In this document: positions 8,950-19,380 of the stretch, piece after piece
How the letters are laid out: the number at the start of each line of letters is the position of its first letter
How positions within the stretch are numbered: position 1 is the stretch's first letter
Assembly (NCBI GenBank): GCA_013396755.1
Contig: VWZF01003324.1
Coordinates: 1 to 64,000, forward strand
Source: Sclerurus mexicanus
Lineage: Eukaryota; Chordata; Aves; Passeriformes; Furnariidae
Direction of reading: 5' to 3'
DNA length: 64,000 bases
The notes under the pieces: generated by a model
Told to the model about the DNA's origin: nothing
Database searches by the model: none
What the model saw: the letters and a program-made list of their open reading frames with translations, nothing else
Position numbers and translations under genes: made by a program

Positions 8950-9240
8950 AATCCTTTCCCTGGTGATATATTCCCGATCCCCTAGGGCGCAGAACCCTTT
9001 TCCCTGATTAGACAAGATATGCTGCAGTGTGACTTACCCGTATAAGGTTATGTTCCTCCCCTGTTTTCCCTATAAGGTTATACCCCACCTTTATTCTCCG
9101 TATTTGGATAGGACACTCCCCAGTTACACCCCATTCTAGATTTTCCATGCTCTGCTCTATATAAGCAGGCGGCATCTTAATAAACTTGCCATTCCTGTTT
9201 CACCCTCCAAGAAGTGTGCCTCTCCTTCCTTCCCTTTTTG
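8950..9240 (+). mobile_element. LTR remnant of the second provirus
   Basis: A U3-like stretch with repeated taaggttat motifs leads to a TATA box (tatataag, 9158-9165) and, about 15 bp on, a polyadenylation signal (AATAAA, 9179-9184). U5-like pyrimidine-rich sequence follows. The TATA-to-AATAAA spacing indicates a very short R region. The 5' end is missing and the 3' end is not defined by a clear CA plus target-site duplication. Confidence 0.65.
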
Positions 9241-9689
9241 GGCCCTGTCACGCAATTACCTGGCATGCTGGTGTCTGGCACTGCCTGTCTTTCTTCATCT
9301 GAGACTGTCACTCTGTCATTCTTCCCATCTGGAAGGTCTCTTCCTGCACAGTCTTATGCTCTGTCTGTTTACAAATTGCCCAGGAAACACCCAAGTGTAT
9401 TTTCCCCTCAGTCTTTACACCCAGAACCAGAAGTGAAGCAAAACTCCAAAACGGCAAGTAAAAAGCCACACAAAGTCTACAACTGCTCCACTGGAGCAAA
9501 AGGAAAACCCAAGAGCAAACTTCCAGTGCTCTGCTACTGTAGAGGGTGGACCATGGCTGGATGCCAGGCACCCACCAAAAACCATCTGTAACTCCCCATT
9601 TCAGCTGAACAGGGGACATAAAATATAACAGAGGTTCATGAGTTGAAGAATAGCAGAGATCTTTCCCTGAATACCATCACAAGCGTAAA
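9241..9689. other. Unrecognised stretch between LTR remnants
   Basis: A 125-codon open frame (9214-9591, +) has Ser/Lys/Pro-rich, low-information content and no recognised domain. It is probably LTR or ERV leader sequence read by chance. No repeat boundary is evident. Confidence 0.4.
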
Positions 9690-10200
9690 CAGACGCAACT
9701 TGGGGATATTAACTGAATTTTATTACTAACAAAACCAGAGCAGGATAATGAGAAGTAAAATAAATCCTAAAAAACTCCTTTCTTCCACCGTTCCCTTCTT
9801 CCTAAGCTCTAACTGCTTTCCCCAGCTGTGCAGGATGATGAGAAGCGGGGGATATGGTCAGTTTATCACATGATGTTCTGTCACTGCTCCAATGTGAGAT
9901 CCTTCCCAGGGGAGGCGGGCCTCAAAAATTTTCTTCTCCATGAGTCCATCCCATGGGCAATGATTCTGCACAAACTTCTGCCACATGGGCCACTCTTCAG
10001 TAGGGTGCAGTCCTTCAGGCAGCATCCCAAGTGAGCTCACAGACAATCCTTTGCACCTCACATCTCACCAGCATGACCCCATTTTGGAGGATGACCCCAT
10101 TTTCCCAGTTGGGAAACCAGGCTGATGCTGGGACAAAGGTGTCCCACACGGGAGTGCAAGTCTCTCCCAGACCTCTGTTCTCACAGATCCAGCCCTGCTC
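9690..10200 (-). mobile_element. Minus-strand ERV 3' region/LTR fragment
   Basis: Read on the minus strand, this stretch contains repeated paragraphs of the form 'TGGAGCAGT...' and 'GGACTGCACCCTACTGAAG', a composition I associate with a common avian ERV LTR. It ends with AATAAA (complement of 9718-9723). It lies beside two further minus-strand LTRs. The family name is uncertain and the ends are approximate. Confidence 0.45.
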
Positions 10201-10502
10201 ACAGCTCTGCACATTCTATCCCAACACAAACAGCCAAAAGAGCCAAACAGCCAAAAAAGTGAGAACTCACTGCTTCTAACAATGTATTTATTTATATATT
10301 ATCCACAACATGAAACACAATATTCTGAAGCATAGTATTCCTGCTGGTACTAGACACAGGGACACCAGGATGGTATGGGCTGAAGTGAGTCCAGGGAAAC
10401 CCAGTTCTCCCATGAAGAGGCACCATCAGCCAGAGAGTAGCTGGGACATGCAGGCAGGGGTGAGGGGTCTGTGCGCATGTTCCTGTACAGCTGGGTGAGC
10501 TC
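10201..10502. other. Spacer next to minus-strand LTR; leader-like, unassigned
   Basis: No domain or clear repeat was recognised. If the adjacent LTR (10503-10787) is a 5' LTR, this would be its leader, but no primer-binding site could be identified. Confidence 0.3.
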
Positions 10503-10787
10503 TGCTGCAAAAATCTCTTGTGACGGGCTGCGTCTCAACATGGGTAAATAAGTGAATGTACTCTTCTGGGCTTTTATTATCTATATCCTTTTTTTCCCAC
10601 ACACTTACTTTTATATATTTCCTAAGTGTACATGCACTAACATTATTGGTGCTCATTACACACAAACAATCACCTATTAGCCACAGTTACAAACCACTGT
10701 CTGTACAAACTCGTCCAGGTTTCTTATCATACGCTTCTCATGGGTTCTCAGTCTCTGCAAGTTGTTTATCTTCATGGGCACACAACA
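10503..10787 (-). mobile_element. Minus-strand LTR (A), TG...CA bounded
   Basis: On the minus strand the element runs from TGTTGTGTGCCC to TTTTTGCAGCA. It has a TATA box (atatataaaagt, complement of about 10609-10620) and an AATAAAAGCCC polyadenylation signal (complement of about 10571-10581). The order of TATA, AATAAA and a short U5 is typical of an LTR. No matching target-site duplication was found. Confidence 0.65.
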
Positions 10788-11261
10788 ATCTGGCCAAGGT
10801 CAAATTCTTCTTGCTCCGTCAAGGGATCTGCAGGCCAGCTGCAGTTTCCCACACTGGGCCTGAGGTAGAAATGGCACTTTATTGAGGTGGCTCTTGCCTT
10901 ATATAGGGAAGGGAAAAACTTTTTAGAAAGAGGGTGTAAATTGGGCAGAGAAGGGGAGGAGTTAGGCAGGAGCATGCAAAACAGGGGGTTGGAATAACCA
11001 TATAGGGAAAACCCCTGCATTGCAGTAAAGATTGACCAATCACCGGGTAGAGTTCAGGGCCATGAGGGATGGGGGAATTTTACAGAACTTAAAATAGAAT
11101 GTATAGGGGATAGCACAAGAAACTGTAAAACACAATATAAAACATGAGGTGCTTGCAAATCCATAGTCCATCTAACTGCATTCTCTGATCTCAATCCTCA
11201 TAGGTAATGTCGAGGTCAAGGGTGCTTTTCCATTTCTCATAGCATTCTATTGCCGCAACAG
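10788..11261 (-). mobile_element. Minus-strand LTR (B), abutting LTR A
   Basis: On the minus strand it begins TGTTGCGGCAATAG at 11261. It has a TATA box (ctatataagg, complement of 10897-10906) and AATAAA (complement of 10878-10883), followed by about 90 bp of U5 that stops where LTR A begins. The sequence differs from LTR A, so these are two elements, one probably inserted beside or into the other. Confidence 0.65.
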
Positions 11262-12602
11262 GTGGCAACTGTTGTTGAAATTCATGTTAGCTTGGGCTCT
11301 CTCACCCCTGCCTACTCCTTCTCCTGACTCTGCTTCATGTCTGTCTCTAGTTCAATCTTTGCTTTCCCAGAAAGAGTTAATATGGGCTTGTCCTTGTGCT
11401 GCTCCCTTTCCCTGGATCCTTCTGTACAAACAGATTTCAGAGGAGTCTACTCATGGATATGGCTTAAAAGCACAGTTAAAGGACCGTACCATGGAGTTTT
11501 CAGCAGAGTGCTGCCAGGAGCTGCCTTGGCACTCCAGCACAGTGCTAACACTCCATTGCCAACAGCAGCAATAAATAACTCTTGGGAGAAACAACTCACA
11601 TATCTCTCCTCATCAGTTGTGACATGACTATGCAACACACTGCTATGCCAAACAGAAGCCAGACTGAAGTCTGCTGCAGATCCTAGGGTATAGGTCTTGC
11701 TCAGGTCCCAGTGACCAGCAGTCTCTGCTTCATCTCCAGAAGCTGACCCTGGCAGAAGACACAGTACTGCACGTTTCTGTGGTTGGTGCTACAGATAACG
11801 TCAGAATGTACTTCAGATGTCCAAGGGATTTTGTTTTCAGAGACCAGTGCCTCTGGCTCTGGTTTCTTAGCACCAGGAGACAAGAAGGATCCCTTAAAGT
11901 TCTGGAGAAGAGCCCGTGTGCCAGTGAGCAGCTGCACCAGCACTGCCCCTGTCTGTTCCTCTGGGCTCCAGCCACGGCTGTGTACCGGAGACCTGCAGTT
12001 CATCTATGGGGAGCTCTGCAGGGATAATGCAGAAATGTTTCTCTTTTTCCGTGTCATGTGCTGAGTACTCGCAGGACATTCCTGAGGGTGAAGGGGGATC
12101 CAGCGTAAGTCATATAGCCTGTCCTAGAGTCTATGTTGTCTTTGGTGCGCTGAACTTCAGTGAGAGACAGGACCCTTTGGCTGAGAGAAGTTATGTGTCC
12201 TACTGTGCCACATTTGTGAAGCAATCTTCTCCCTTTCTGGGAGATATTGGTCCAAGAGGTGATCATGGACTGGGAAGCTGCAAAATCCCCTTCCATAAAA
12301 GGGACCATCAGAACCTGGATTTATAGAGCCCTTGTTGTAGTAATTCGGAAGTGTATGAACTTGTCAGAGGGAGTGGTTTAAAATGAGCCTGTCGTAGATC
12401 TTTTACTGACCAGAACACTTGTAGCGATAATTATGCTGCAAGGTGTGGAGTATACCTCAGCAACATCTCAGTTCTTCCACACTCATTGTCCCCTTCTCCT
12501 TGCTTCTTCCTCCTATGAGAGTTGTATGTCACGATAATTTTCCCCCATCCTAGACAAGTGTTTTTGCCCCATCATTTACATTTACTTAAACCAGTCATGA
12601 AA
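11262..12602. other. Unrecognised, slightly GC-richer segment with overlapping ORFs
   Basis: Several open frames of 80-106 codons occur on both strands (for example minus 11701-12003 and plus 12006-12326). None shows a domain I recognise. Its position upstream, in minus orientation, of LTR B suggests it could be the interior of a non-autonomous ERV. A decayed host exon cannot be excluded. Confidence 0.35.
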
Positions 12603-13127
12603 CATAGAGTCATAGAATCATGAAGTTTGTAAAAGGCCTGTGAGATCACTCAGTCCAGCCATCTGCCTAGCACCACTACCTTGTCTACCTCTAAACCACC
12701 TTGTTTAGTGCCACAACTACATATTGTTTGAATGTTTTGAGGGACAGTGACTCTACCACTTCCCTAGACAGCCTATTCCAAGGCTTTACAACTCTCATCA
12801 TAAAGAATTTTTTTTAATAATCTAAAATTCATCTGGTGCAAGAGGCCATTTTCCCTCATCTGTCACTTCTTACCTGGGAGAAGAGACCAACTCCCACCTC
12901 ACTACGACCTCCTCTCAGGTAGTTGTAGAGACCAATAAGGTCTGCTTTCAGCTTACTGCCCTGCAGATTAGACAACCTCAGCTCTCCCAGCTGCTTCTCA
13001 TCAAACTTGTGCTACAGACACTTCACCAGCTCCACTGCCCTCCTCCGGGCATGCTCCAGCACCTCAAAGTCTGTTTTGTAGTGAGGGGCCCAAAATGGAA
13101 CACACAATTCAATGTGTGGTCCCACCA
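12603..13127 (-). mobile_element. CR1 LINE fragment (3' part)
   Basis: The + strand begins with the reverse complement of the CR1 3' terminal octamer repeats (tagagtcatagaatcatg). It continues through the usual 'ccagcacctcaaagtctg' and 'ggggcccaaaatggaac' body. The element is 5'-truncated and ends where ERVL LTR sequence starts, so it inserted into or beside that LTR. Confidence 0.85.
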
Positions 13128-13651
13128 TGATGCAGTATGAGAATCATTCTGGTGATGCAGTGATATTTTGGTTGTTGCTTAGTAGCACTTGCCCTTAGTC
13201 AAGGACTTTTCAGCCTTCCCTCCCCTGCCATTGAGCAGGTGCACAAGAGAGTGGAGGGGGAGCCTAGCCAAGAAGTTGACCTGAACTGGCTAAAGGGATA
13301 TTCCATACCATAGATGAACATGCCCAGTATGTAAACTAGAGGAATTACCTGGAAGGAGGCCCATTGGGGTTTGGGAACAGAGTTTAGGATTGATCACTGA
13401 GTGGTGAGCAATTGTATTGTGCATCACTTGTTTCTCTTGGATTCTGTTACTCTCTCTCCTCTTTATAGTTACAATTACTAATATTAGCATACTTAGTATT
13501 ATTCAGTTTCATTGGGTTTTTTCCAAATATTAAGATGTTCCAGTCTCAGTCCATGATGTTTATTTTTTTATTTTGTGCTCTCCCCCTAAGAGGGTTTGCA
13601 GTGGGAAGGAGTAAGTAATCTGTGTGGGCCAGCTGGGGTTAAACCACAACA
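13128..13651 (+). mobile_element. ERVL-type 5' LTR (first bases missing)
   Basis: This is homologous along its length to the 3' LTR at 15723-16288: shared blocks include gatgcagt, ggacttttcag, gcacaagag, attccataccatagat, ggtggtgagcaattgt and agctggggttaaaccac. The first ~8 bases (TGTTTTGG) present in the other LTR are missing at the CR1 junction. The TATA region has decayed (cagtatgtaaact). It ends with CCACAACA just before a primer-binding-site-like sequence. Confidence 0.8.
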
Positions 13652-13659
13652 GTTCCTTT

Positions 13660-13677
13660 CGGCATCCAATGTAGAGC
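13660..13677 (+). promoter_or_regulatory. Degenerate ERVL primer-binding site
   Basis: The sequence cggcatccaatgtagagc stands a few bases after the 5' LTR end. It resembles the tRNA-Lys(1,2)-type site TGGCGCCCAACGTGGGGC with several substitutions. A comparable degenerate site occurs at 61487-61504. Confidence 0.5.
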
Positions 13678-14457
13678 ACAAAAGGTCAAGGTAATGGTAT
13701 ATCTGAGCTGACTGTGTTAAAGCTAATTTATTATGAGCATTTATTTTATTAATTCAGTAGTTGCTTGTCGTCATGTTACTCCATTGACTTTCAGAGTTCC
13801 TGTGAATGTGCTTGCATTGCCTTATGAAACGTAATTCTCACAGTGTCTGTTCCTGTGGTGGTGTTCATTCTCCACGGATTCTGGGCTAAGATTATCATTG
13901 TGTTGTTCTTTCTGATATTGTCTGATGAGACGATAAATTGCTGGTCATGAACCTACTCTGGTATGTGTACTCTGTATTGCCATTGCCTCTATACTTCAAG
14001 CGTAATCTAGTGGGAATTATCAGTAACAACACCTCTTGCTGTTTTTCCATGGGGAGTTTCAGCACTCAGAGAGGGTGTGTCCTGCTCCTCACCTCTACCA
14101 CCCTTCACTTTAGTGATTGACAGCAGATATCCTTGTGCTCAAGAGAGAGGATATAGAAGCTATATCAGGGGGATAGAAAACTTATCTCAACTTTAAATGC
14201 ACAGGTGTGAGAAGCAATGGAAAACAATCACAAATAGGGCTTCTGCCAGGAAAGTTGCTGGTGCTCCAGTGTCCAGTGGGTACTTTTCCAGGCAGAATGG
14301 AAGGATTGATTTTATTCCTCATCTCATGGAAAGAAGTTCTAATCCATTTAATCAATTTTTGTGAGAAAAGAAGAAACCCATGGTCATAATTAGAGACGCC
14401 CTACCTCTAAAGATGGACAACCAGTTTTACTGGACTATGTGGTTCTGATGATCTGGC
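13678..14457 (+). mobile_element. ERVL leader and gag-region remnant
   Basis: This interval lies between the primer-binding site and the protease. No gag domain can be read because of many stops. It is assigned to the ERVL interior by position only. Short open frames (such as 13938-14120) are not convincing. Confidence 0.45.
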
Positions 14458-14649
14458 ATGTCAGACCTGAGAGAGTATAAGGCTCTAGTAGACACTGGTG
14501 CACAATGTGCTTTAATGCCATCAAGTTGTACAGGAGCAGAAACAACCTGTATTTCTGGAGTGACAGGGGCTTCCCAACAGCTGAATATGTTGCAAACTGA
14601 AATCAGCCTGACCAGGAATGAGTGGCAGAAGCACCCCATTGTGACTGGC
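14458..14649 (+). pseudogene. pro: ERVL protease remnant
   Basis: A 64-codon frame reads YKALVDTGAQCALMPSS, with the catalytic Asp codon at 14491-14493, then ISGVTGASQQLNML and NEWQKHPIVTG. This is a retroviral aspartic protease of class III (ERVL) type. It ends at an undetermined base (14650), after which the sequence jumps to RT. A partial second copy follows at 15007. Confidence 0.82.
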
Positions 14650-14650
14650 N

Positions 14651-15005
14651 GACTCCTTATTCAATGGGCGGTCTCTCTTCCAGCCATAAGGTGGGTTGTT
14701 CACGAGGCTTTCTTTCGTTGTTTAATTTCTTTTTCTTCCATGATTTGTATTTGGTTGACCTGACCCCAACGGCTCACTTTGCCTGGTCTCAGAGGACCCT
14801 TCTGTTTTGGGCTTGCTGAAAGTTGAAGAGCAGCCTGTGCCAATCATTGCTGCAGTGGTGTGCCAGCAGCAGTATTGCAGCAGCTGAGGTACTGGGATTC
14901 CCATCAAGCTGATTTGGTAACTCCAGAGCCAAGGAGAGATTAGCAGGACCTGCTCACCCTTTAATAGCTCCACATGGCCAGTATAAAAGTCTAACAGAGA
15001 ATAGC
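14651..15005 (+). pseudogene. pol: ERVL RT N-terminal remnant
   Basis: Downstream of 14760, frames read LLKVEEQPVPIIAA and, after a stop, QGEISRTCSPFN and STWPV. These are the opening segments of ERVL RT, including the SPFNSPIWPV-like stretch. Protease, then linker, then RT is the expected order, but the sequence is bounded by undetermined bases at 14650 and 15006. The stretch 14651-14760 is not assigned. Confidence 0.7.
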
Positions 15006-15006
15006 N

Positions 15007-15148
15007 TGCTTTAATGCCATCAAGTTGTACAGGAGCAGAAACAACCTGTATTTCTGGAGTGACAGGGGCTTCCCAACAGCTGAATATGTTGCAAACTGAA
15101 ATCAGCCTGACCAGGAATGAGTGGCAGAAGCACCCCATTGTGACTGGC
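15007..15148 (+). repeat. Perfect 142-bp repeat of protease 14508-14649 after an 'n'
   Basis: The 142 bp are identical to 14508-14649 with an offset of 499, beginning right after the undetermined base at 15006. Beyond the repeat the protease continues in a shifted frame with CILGIDCL (about 15160-15183) up to another undetermined base at 15183. The true order was probably a single protease followed by its C-terminus and RT. Confidence 0.85.
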
Positions 15149-15183
15149 ACAGAGATTCTGCATCCTTGGCATAGACTGTCTCN

Positions 15184-15722
15184 GCAATGTGGCCACCATC
15201 ACACTGCGTGGCTCATGGTGTCCTTGCCACGCTGGATCTGGGCATCTGAACCTGACTCCCCTTCAACCTCCAAATCAATGAAGAATTATGAAACCAAATG
15301 AGCCCCGAGATGATGGGAACAGAATTGACTTCAACAGGGAATAATCCAGATTCATACACCATTTTGCCTGCCTGAAAGACTGTTGTGAGAGACAGAGCCC
15401 AAGGTCATGGAAATTAACTCAATTGGCTTTTATAGGGACTGCTCATGGACTGGGCTTAGGTATCAGGACCTGCAGGAGAGTGTAGAGTCATGTGTTGCCC
15501 AGTGCCAGACACAGCCAGTTCCAGACATCTTAGTTGGCCCACCTCTGGGCACACCTGAACCCCACAGCAGATGTATGTATATCTAGCAGGACAGGAATGG
15601 TGATAGGTATTTGACAGTGTGTGATCTGTCATGATGTAAATGACATGGAATAAGGGCTGGATATTGCTGTGGTTTTGGTTGGGGCAGAGTTCATTTTCTA
15701 CTTAGCAGCTGACACAGTGCTA
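15184..15722 (+). mobile_element. ERVL 3' internal tail
   Basis: No coding domain is readable. The block around 15380-15410 (acagagcccaaggtcatgg) matches a block at 62389-62407 in the other ERVL remnant. The end ggttttggttggggcagagttcattttct is the typical segment preceding the LTR and recurs, diverged, beside the minus-strand LTR at 35341-35395. Confidence 0.6.
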
Positions 15723-16288
15723 TGTTTTGGATGCAGTATGGGAATCATGTTGGTGATGCAGTGATGTTTTGGTTGTTTCTCATTAGTGCTCACCTGAAGT
15801 CAAGAACTTTTCAGTTTCTCATGTCCCACCAGCAAGCAGGTGCACAAGAGGCTGGGGGGCAATGCAACCAGGAGAGCTAACCTGAACTGGCCAGAAGGAC
15901 ATTCCATACCATAGATCAACATACCCAGTATATAAAATGGGGCAGTTACTTGGAAGAGGGACAGTTGCTGTCTGGAGATGGGCTAGTCATCAGGTGGTGA
16001 GCAATTGTGCATCACACATTTCTCTTTGATTCTGCTACTCTCTGTCCCTCTCCTTAGCATTACAGTTGTTATTATTGTTATCATCATCATATTTACTGTA
16101 TTAGTACTATTAGTTGTTTAGAATAGTAATTATTAGTATTATAATGTTTGGGTTTGATTATTGAATTGTTCTTATCTCAACCCATGAGGTTTATCTTTTC
16201 TTTCTCATTCCCTTCCCCAGTGGAGGAAGAGGGTGAGTGAGCAATCTGCTCTGTGATACTTAGTTGCCAGCTGGGGTTAAACCACGGA
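15723..16288 (+). mobile_element. ERVL-type 3' LTR
   Basis: It starts TGTTTTGGATGCAG, has a TATA box (gtatataaaa, 15928-15937), a TAT-rich region around 16070-16150, and ends with agctggggttaaaccac at about 16284. It is homologous to 13128-13651, so the two LTRs bracket one ~3.2-kb ERVL element, much shortened from a full provirus. Confidence 0.82.
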
Positions 16289-16725
16289 GTGAGTACATTA
16301 ATACACTCTCTAAGGCACTTGCTGTTTGTGCTTAACTTTCTATTTGGACAGATATGTACATCGGTCAGTGGGACTGCTTTGTGGTGTAAGTACTTCAGAA
16401 ATTTTCATGGCCTTTTTTTGCAGTTATCTAGTATTTTTTCAAGGAAAACACTGAAATACCTGCAGTTACTGATAATGTAACAGGATGCTGAAGACACAAT
16501 AGGTGGGTTGCCTCGGAAACCTACATCTAACTAGCACTACTAGGAAACTTTGACTTTTAAAATTCATTACGATCTTGTAAGCAAAAAACCCACAAATAAA
16601 CCAAAACAAAACCCCTATTAAACAACCCCCCCTAAAAAAATCCCCCACTGAAACCTAAGCTTTAACACCTTTATGGGGAGTCTTTTAATCAGTATTCTTG
16701 GCTCCCAGAGATTAATTACTTCAGA
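16289..16725. other. No recognised feature; A-rich stretch near 16570-16640
   Basis: Spacer between the ERVL LTR and a CR1. A/C-rich low-complexity sequence lies around 16580-16645. Nothing else was seen. Confidence 0.5.
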
Positions 16726-17663
16726 ACCTCAGCAGTGGCAGCATGAACTGGACATGGGAATTGAATACACCCTCAGTAAATTTGTAGACAACCCTAAAGT
16801 GGGAGTGTTGTTCTGCTTAAGGCTAGGAAGGCTCTGCAGAGAGACCTGGACAGACTTGATCGATGGGCTAAGGACAACTGCATGAGGGTCAAGAAGTACA
16901 AGTGCCAGGTGTTGCACTTGGGTCACAATGACTCCCTGCAGCACTACAGGCTGAGGGAGAGTGTCTTGAGAACTGCTAAGCAGAAAGGGACTTGGGGGTG
17001 CTGGTCAACAGCATTTGAATATGAGCCAGCAGTGTGCCCAGGTGGCCAAGAAGACCAATGATATCCTGGACTGTATGAAGGATAGTGGGGCCAGCAGGAC
17101 TAGAGAAGTGATTTTTCCCCTATACTTGCTATTCAAGAGGCCCCTCCTTAGGTACTGTATTCAGTTTTGAGCCCCTCACTTCAAAAAGGACATGGAGGTG
17201 CTGGAGCGTGTCCAGAGAAGGGCAATGGAACTGGGATAGTCTGGAAAACATGTCTTATGAGGAGGGCTGAGGGAGTTGGGTTTGTTCAGTCTAGAAAAGA
17301 GAAGACTCAGGTGGGACCTCATTGCTCTCTACAAATACCTGAAAGGAGGTTGTGGTGAGGCAGGGTTGGCCTCTTCTGCTGTGCCTGCAGTGAGAGAACA
17401 TGATGAAATGGCCTTAAGCTGAGACAAGAGAGATTCAGATTAGGTATTAGAAAAAATATTTTCACTGCTCAGGTTGCCAGGCATTGGAGAAAGTTGCCCA
17501 GCGAAGTCACCATTCTTGGAGGTGTTTAAGAGGCATCTGGGTTTGGTGCTGAGTGATGTGGTTTAGTGGTTTAGAGGTTACAGTGGTGGTGCTGGGTGGA
17601 CAGTTGGGCTGGATAATCTTGTAAGTGTCTTCCAATCTTGATGATTCTGTGTTCTTCTGTGAT
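16726..17663 (+). mobile_element. CR1 LINE fragment (RT C-terminus to 3' end)
   Basis: Translated pieces read IEYTLSKFVDN and LDRWAKDNCMRVKKYKCQVL, the CR1 RT palm/thumb and C-terminal region. The 3' untranslated segment follows and ends with diverged octamer-like repeats (gattctgtgttcttctgtgat). It is 5'-truncated and carries frameshifts. Confidence 0.85.
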
Positions 17664-19024
17664 TAATAATAATGGACTTGGAAAATTTTTCATGACCCAG
17701 GAAAGTTGAGTTTGGCTTTTGTTCCTTCCACTCTTGTCCAAGAAATCTATTCTCTCTGGATATGTTTATTTTAAATTCTTGCATTGGATGGTAATTCAGT
17801 CTGTATCATAACTCTGTCTCTTTGCAGCCTCTCCTTAAGCATTGAAATATAAAGATTATCCTACCTAGATTTCACTTTTCATTATCAGTGAGAGCACAAG
17901 CTAGATAACTAATACATTTGGAAAATTTCAGGCTCATTTTAACAAATTTATATAAAATCGGTTATGTCTCTGAAATAGTTTTTCTGGTGCTTTTTAAATT
18001 ACAGATCACTGAAAAATATTAAGACTACATTACACTGCTATAAATATTTTTTTCAAACCCTATTAAAGATTACTGTATTTAATGGTGGTGAGTGGATTGT
18101 GCTTACTACTTTTCAGTGTTTTTGGAAAAAATATTTGCAATACAGAAAGTAAATAATTTGATGTCTTTATACCTTTGTTGTCTTTCACACACAGAACCAG
18201 AGGGGGCTTTTTCTCTATAGATCCGTCATTGAACCTAATTTCTGTTCCAATGGAAATCTTGCAAATATAAAACAGCTTCATTTACAATGTCTATTCAATA
18301 GTTTAATTTTTCATGTAAAATTATTTCAGTTTTGTAAATATTATGAAGTGTACTTGTGACTGTAGGTATATCTGAGAGACATACACTAAATTGCTAATGT
18401 TAGCATTCACAGTACATCTCCAGTAACAACCCAAAATTATAAGAAAAAAAAAACAACAAAACCTGGAGGGAAATATTTGAATATAATGAAAAATATTTAG
18501 TGGAATTCCTTGAACAAATATGTATTGTTTCTCAAGACTGAATAAACAATAAAAGGATTAGCAAAAAAATGCACAAAAACTGGCAAAAATACACGTAAAA
18601 AAGAAAGAGAAAGTATTACTAAATTGAATAGTCTCTACTAAATATATTCAGAAGATAAATGCAAGATAGATTTTGTTTTTAATTATGTATATAGAGATTA
18701 AAAGAACACATCAATAGAAGACCTAATGCAGTAAGATCTTGAGTTGCTGCTGGACAAGAAGATTCCAGTTTCATAAAGCTTTATATAAAACTTTATATAA
18801 AAGTTTAATTTCTACTTTCACATTGCATATATAAAGAGAAAATAATTGTTGTAAATGTTTCCATGGGTTAGTAGAAATGTAAGTAGAAGTAAAGACTTTG
18901 AAACAAAATAGAAATTTAATGCACCAACCTATGCTGTTCTTCATCTCAGTTTTGGTAATAGGCATACATTTATTCACTCAACCAATGTTTCATCCCTTCA
19001 GTATTTCAGAACTTTCTCCATGTA
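17664..19024. other. AT-rich unique sequence, no gene seen
   Basis: No open frame longer than about 72 codons and no repeat signature. A small near-direct repeat (tttatataaaactttatataaaagttt) lies at about 18780-18805. Confidence 0.5.
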
Positions 19025-19380
19025 CTTTTCTGCGGTGGCTGAGGGGAGCACTCCCCCTCGCCCCCCCCCCCTCCGCCCACGTGGTCCCCGACATGTCCCG
19101 CAGGAGAGAGACACACAGAGACACCAGGGGAGGGTGCAGAGAGAGAGAGATTATTGAGTACAGGTCGGGATATTTAAAGGTTTAACAGCCAATGGGGAAG
19201 GGGTTAACTAAGGGCCAATCAGGGGACTTCACCTGGCTCTACAGGAAAGAATTCCTGCATACTAAGTAGGGGGACAAGGACTCTTCCAAGGGGTTTCTGG
19301 GAAGGAGAAGGGGAAAAAAGACAGGGAATCCATGTTACAATACAGAGAAAACTTCTGCTAAGCCTACTCCCACACTTTTC
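19025..19380 (-). mobile_element. Solo LTR with 6-bp target-site duplication
   Basis: The LTR occupies 19031-19374 (344 bp) and is bounded by TG...CA. It is flanked on both sides by the same 6 bp, CTTTTC (19025-19030 and 19375-19380). On the minus strand it runs TGTGGGAGTAGG...CCACCGCA, with a TATA-like tttaaatat (about 19171-19180) and an AATAAT element, so it is transcriptionally oriented minus. The GC-rich part near 19050-19100 holds a C10 run. A 6-bp duplication fits class II (alpha/beta-like) integration. No internal ERV sequence remains. Confidence 0.88.

Noticed and set aside
9214..9591. 125-codon open frame after the LTR as a possible gene
   Set aside because: No recognisable domain, low-complexity Ser/Lys/Pro content, position in LTR/leader sequence; likely chance.
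11701..12003. Minus-strand 100-codon frame as a host exon
   Set aside because: No identifiable domain or splice context; kept only as an unassigned segment.
13160..16290. Paired similar blocks as a satellite or tandem duplication
   Set aside because: They are the two LTRs of one ERVL element: TG start, TATA box, primer-binding-site-like sequence after the first copy.
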